From contig CAILKA010000469.1 in assembly GCA_903834645.1 (NCBI GenBank), forward strand, positions 1 to 6,412: 6,412 nucleotides of DNA, in the 5' to 3' direction. The position numbers were made by a program, and so were the translations under genes. Each line of letters starts with the position of its first letter. Position 1 is the stretch's first letter. Of this stretch, positions 5,584-6,412 are shown piece after piece. This stretch comes from an uncultured beta proteobacterium. Lineage in GTDB: Bacteria; Pseudomonadota; Gammaproteobacteria; Burkholderiales; Burkholderiaceae_C. The notes below the pieces were generated by a model. The model was given only the letters and a program-made list of their open reading frames with translations, was not told the DNA's origin and searched no databases.

Positions 5584-6412
5584 TCACCAGAAGGGGCCCA
5601 GGAAGACGTAGACCGCCTGCCCGCCGCGGTGCGTGGCACCCACGGCGAAGTAAACGGGCCCGAAGCGGGTGTCCACCGACACGAAGGCGCTGCCCGCCTG
5701 GAGCAGGTCGCCCAGCTGGCGGCCCTGGCCAGCCGGGAAGAGGCCGCCGAGCTCGAGCGAGAAGCCCGCGCGCACCGGGCCGCCCAGGCCTATGGGCATG
5801 TGCGCCACCGGCACGCCCATGACCAGGCGCCCGAAGAGACTGGTCTGCCCTTCCAGAGACCCGATGGGCGTGCCCGACAGGCGCAGAAAGCCCCCCAGCG
5901 AGGCGGGCGCGATCCCGTCGCTGCCGTGCGAGGCATCGGCATAGAAGTGCCCGCCCCAGCGGCCGAACCGAAACCCCGTCATGGCGCGGAACTCGGCTTC
6001 CCAGCCGACGGCCAGGCTGTCGGTGCTGCGCGAGAGCCACCGCGCCCCCACGAGGCTGCCCTGGGTCGGGAAGGCCAGCGAATCCAGCGTGTCCAGGCGC
6101 AGCTCGGCGTACAGGCGGTCGGTCGTCACCACCGTCGAACGCTGCAGCGGCGTGCTGGCGAGGAAGGGCGAGATGCGCAAGCGCGTGCCCTGCCAGCCCA
6201 GCTGCAGGTCGCCCATGCGCCCGAGCGACAGGCCCATCCCGATGCGCCTGTCCACCACCGACAAGCCGAGCCGGGAGTAGCGCTCGCCGTCGAGGTAGAA
6301 GTCGCGGGTGTCGGCATCCCTGCGCCAGGAAGCCACGCCGAAGAAGGGGCTGCCGGCGCCAAGTGGCTGCCACCACTCGCCCATGACGGTGGTGCGCGAG
6401 CCCAGCCGCAGC
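5584..6412 (-). CDS. Omp85-superfamily C-terminal beta-barrel, probably of a PlpD-type patatin; N-terminal part beyond the right edge
   Basis: The frame is open from the right edge to TGA at 5584-5586, giving 275 visible residues and no start. A Met at 6384 lies inside a strand, after LRLGSRTTV, so it is unlikely to be the true start. The sequence is alternating beta-strands with Omp85 landmarks: LDTLDSLAFPTQG at visible residues 107-119, LGGFLRLSG at 172-180 and a final strand QAVYVFLGPFW ending in an aromatic residue. This ending and the GGFLRLSG segment resemble patatin-like phospholipases of the PlpD/type Vd class, where an exported patatin lipase and a POTRA-like linker precede a 16-stranded barrel. 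A TamA/BamA-like protein is the alternative; the missing N-terminus would decide. No lipase residues are in view. The barrel would sit in the outer membrane. The next gene on the strand starts 149 bp downstream after a hairpin and AT-rich patch, so it is probably a separate unit. Confidence 0.82.
   Translation of the reverse strand, partial: LRLGSRTTVMGEWWQPLGAGSPFFGVASWRRDADTRDFYLDGERYSRLGLSVVDRRIGMGLSLGRMGDLQLGWQGTRLRISPFLASTPLQRSTVVTTDRLYAELRLDTLDSLAFPTQGSLVGARWLSRSTDSLAVGWEAEFRAMTGFRFGRWGGHFYADASHGSDGIAPASLGGFLRLSGTPIGSLEGQTSLFGRLVMGVPVAHMPIGLGGPVRAGFSLELGGLFPAGQGRQLGDLLQAGSAFVSVDTRFGPVYFAVGATHRGGQAVYVFLGPFW

Noticed and set aside
4094..5611. 505-codon plus-strand open frame
   Set aside because: It crosses the convergent junction and runs antisense to the lipoprotein and barrel genes; no domain, Ser/Thr/Ala/Gly/Gln-rich shadow composition.

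Overview
This is a very GC-rich (about 70% or more), gene-dense stretch of chromosome. Strong third-position GC bias, a Gram-negative envelope gene set (outer-membrane barrels, lipoproteins, a septal-ring-type RlpA) and the protein styles suggest a betaproteobacterium, most likely Burkholderiales. That placement is inferred from style, not from a marker gene. I see no mobile element, CRISPR array, tRNA, rRNA or anomalous-composition island.

Layout. Positions 1-1819 (minus) hold the N-terminal two-thirds of an exported Tricorn-like S41 peptidase, cut by the left window edge. Upstream of it on the same strand, 1914-2867 encodes a zinc-dependent succinylglutamate desuccinylase/aspartoacylase-family hydrolase. 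After a 38-bp divergent spacer, the plus strand carries an RlpA-like lipoprotein (2906-3526). It overlaps an XRE-type regulator (3523-4266) by an ATGA stop/start. The regulator faces, with 15 bp between stops, a minus-strand group: a glycine-zipper SlyB-like lipoprotein (4282-4755), a small eight-stranded outer-membrane barrel (4790-5434) and, cut by the right edge, the C-terminal barrel of an Omp85-superfamily protein (5584-6412), probably a PlpD-type patatin.

How the genes fit together. Six of the seven genes are likely envelope or exported functions, or are tied to one by overlap; the exception is the M14-like hydrolase, for which I see no signal peptide. The minus-strand pair 2867->1 could form one transcription unit (peptide and N-acyl amino acid hydrolysis), although the 94-bp gap leaves room for a separate promoter. 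The rlpA-XRE pair looks translationally coupled. The barrel-lipoprotein pair at 5434->4282 is tightly spaced (34 bp) and probably has its own promoter in the only clearly AT-rich patch of the window, near 5498-5530, downstream of GC hairpins that close the Omp85 gene.

Nothing here amounts to a clearly new system. The points most worth a second look are the composite regulator coupled to an RlpA lacking a SPOR domain, the probable leaderless GTG start of that RlpA, the three-armed GGCC hairpin after the Omp85 gene, and the large antisense open frame that masks the real peptidase gene.
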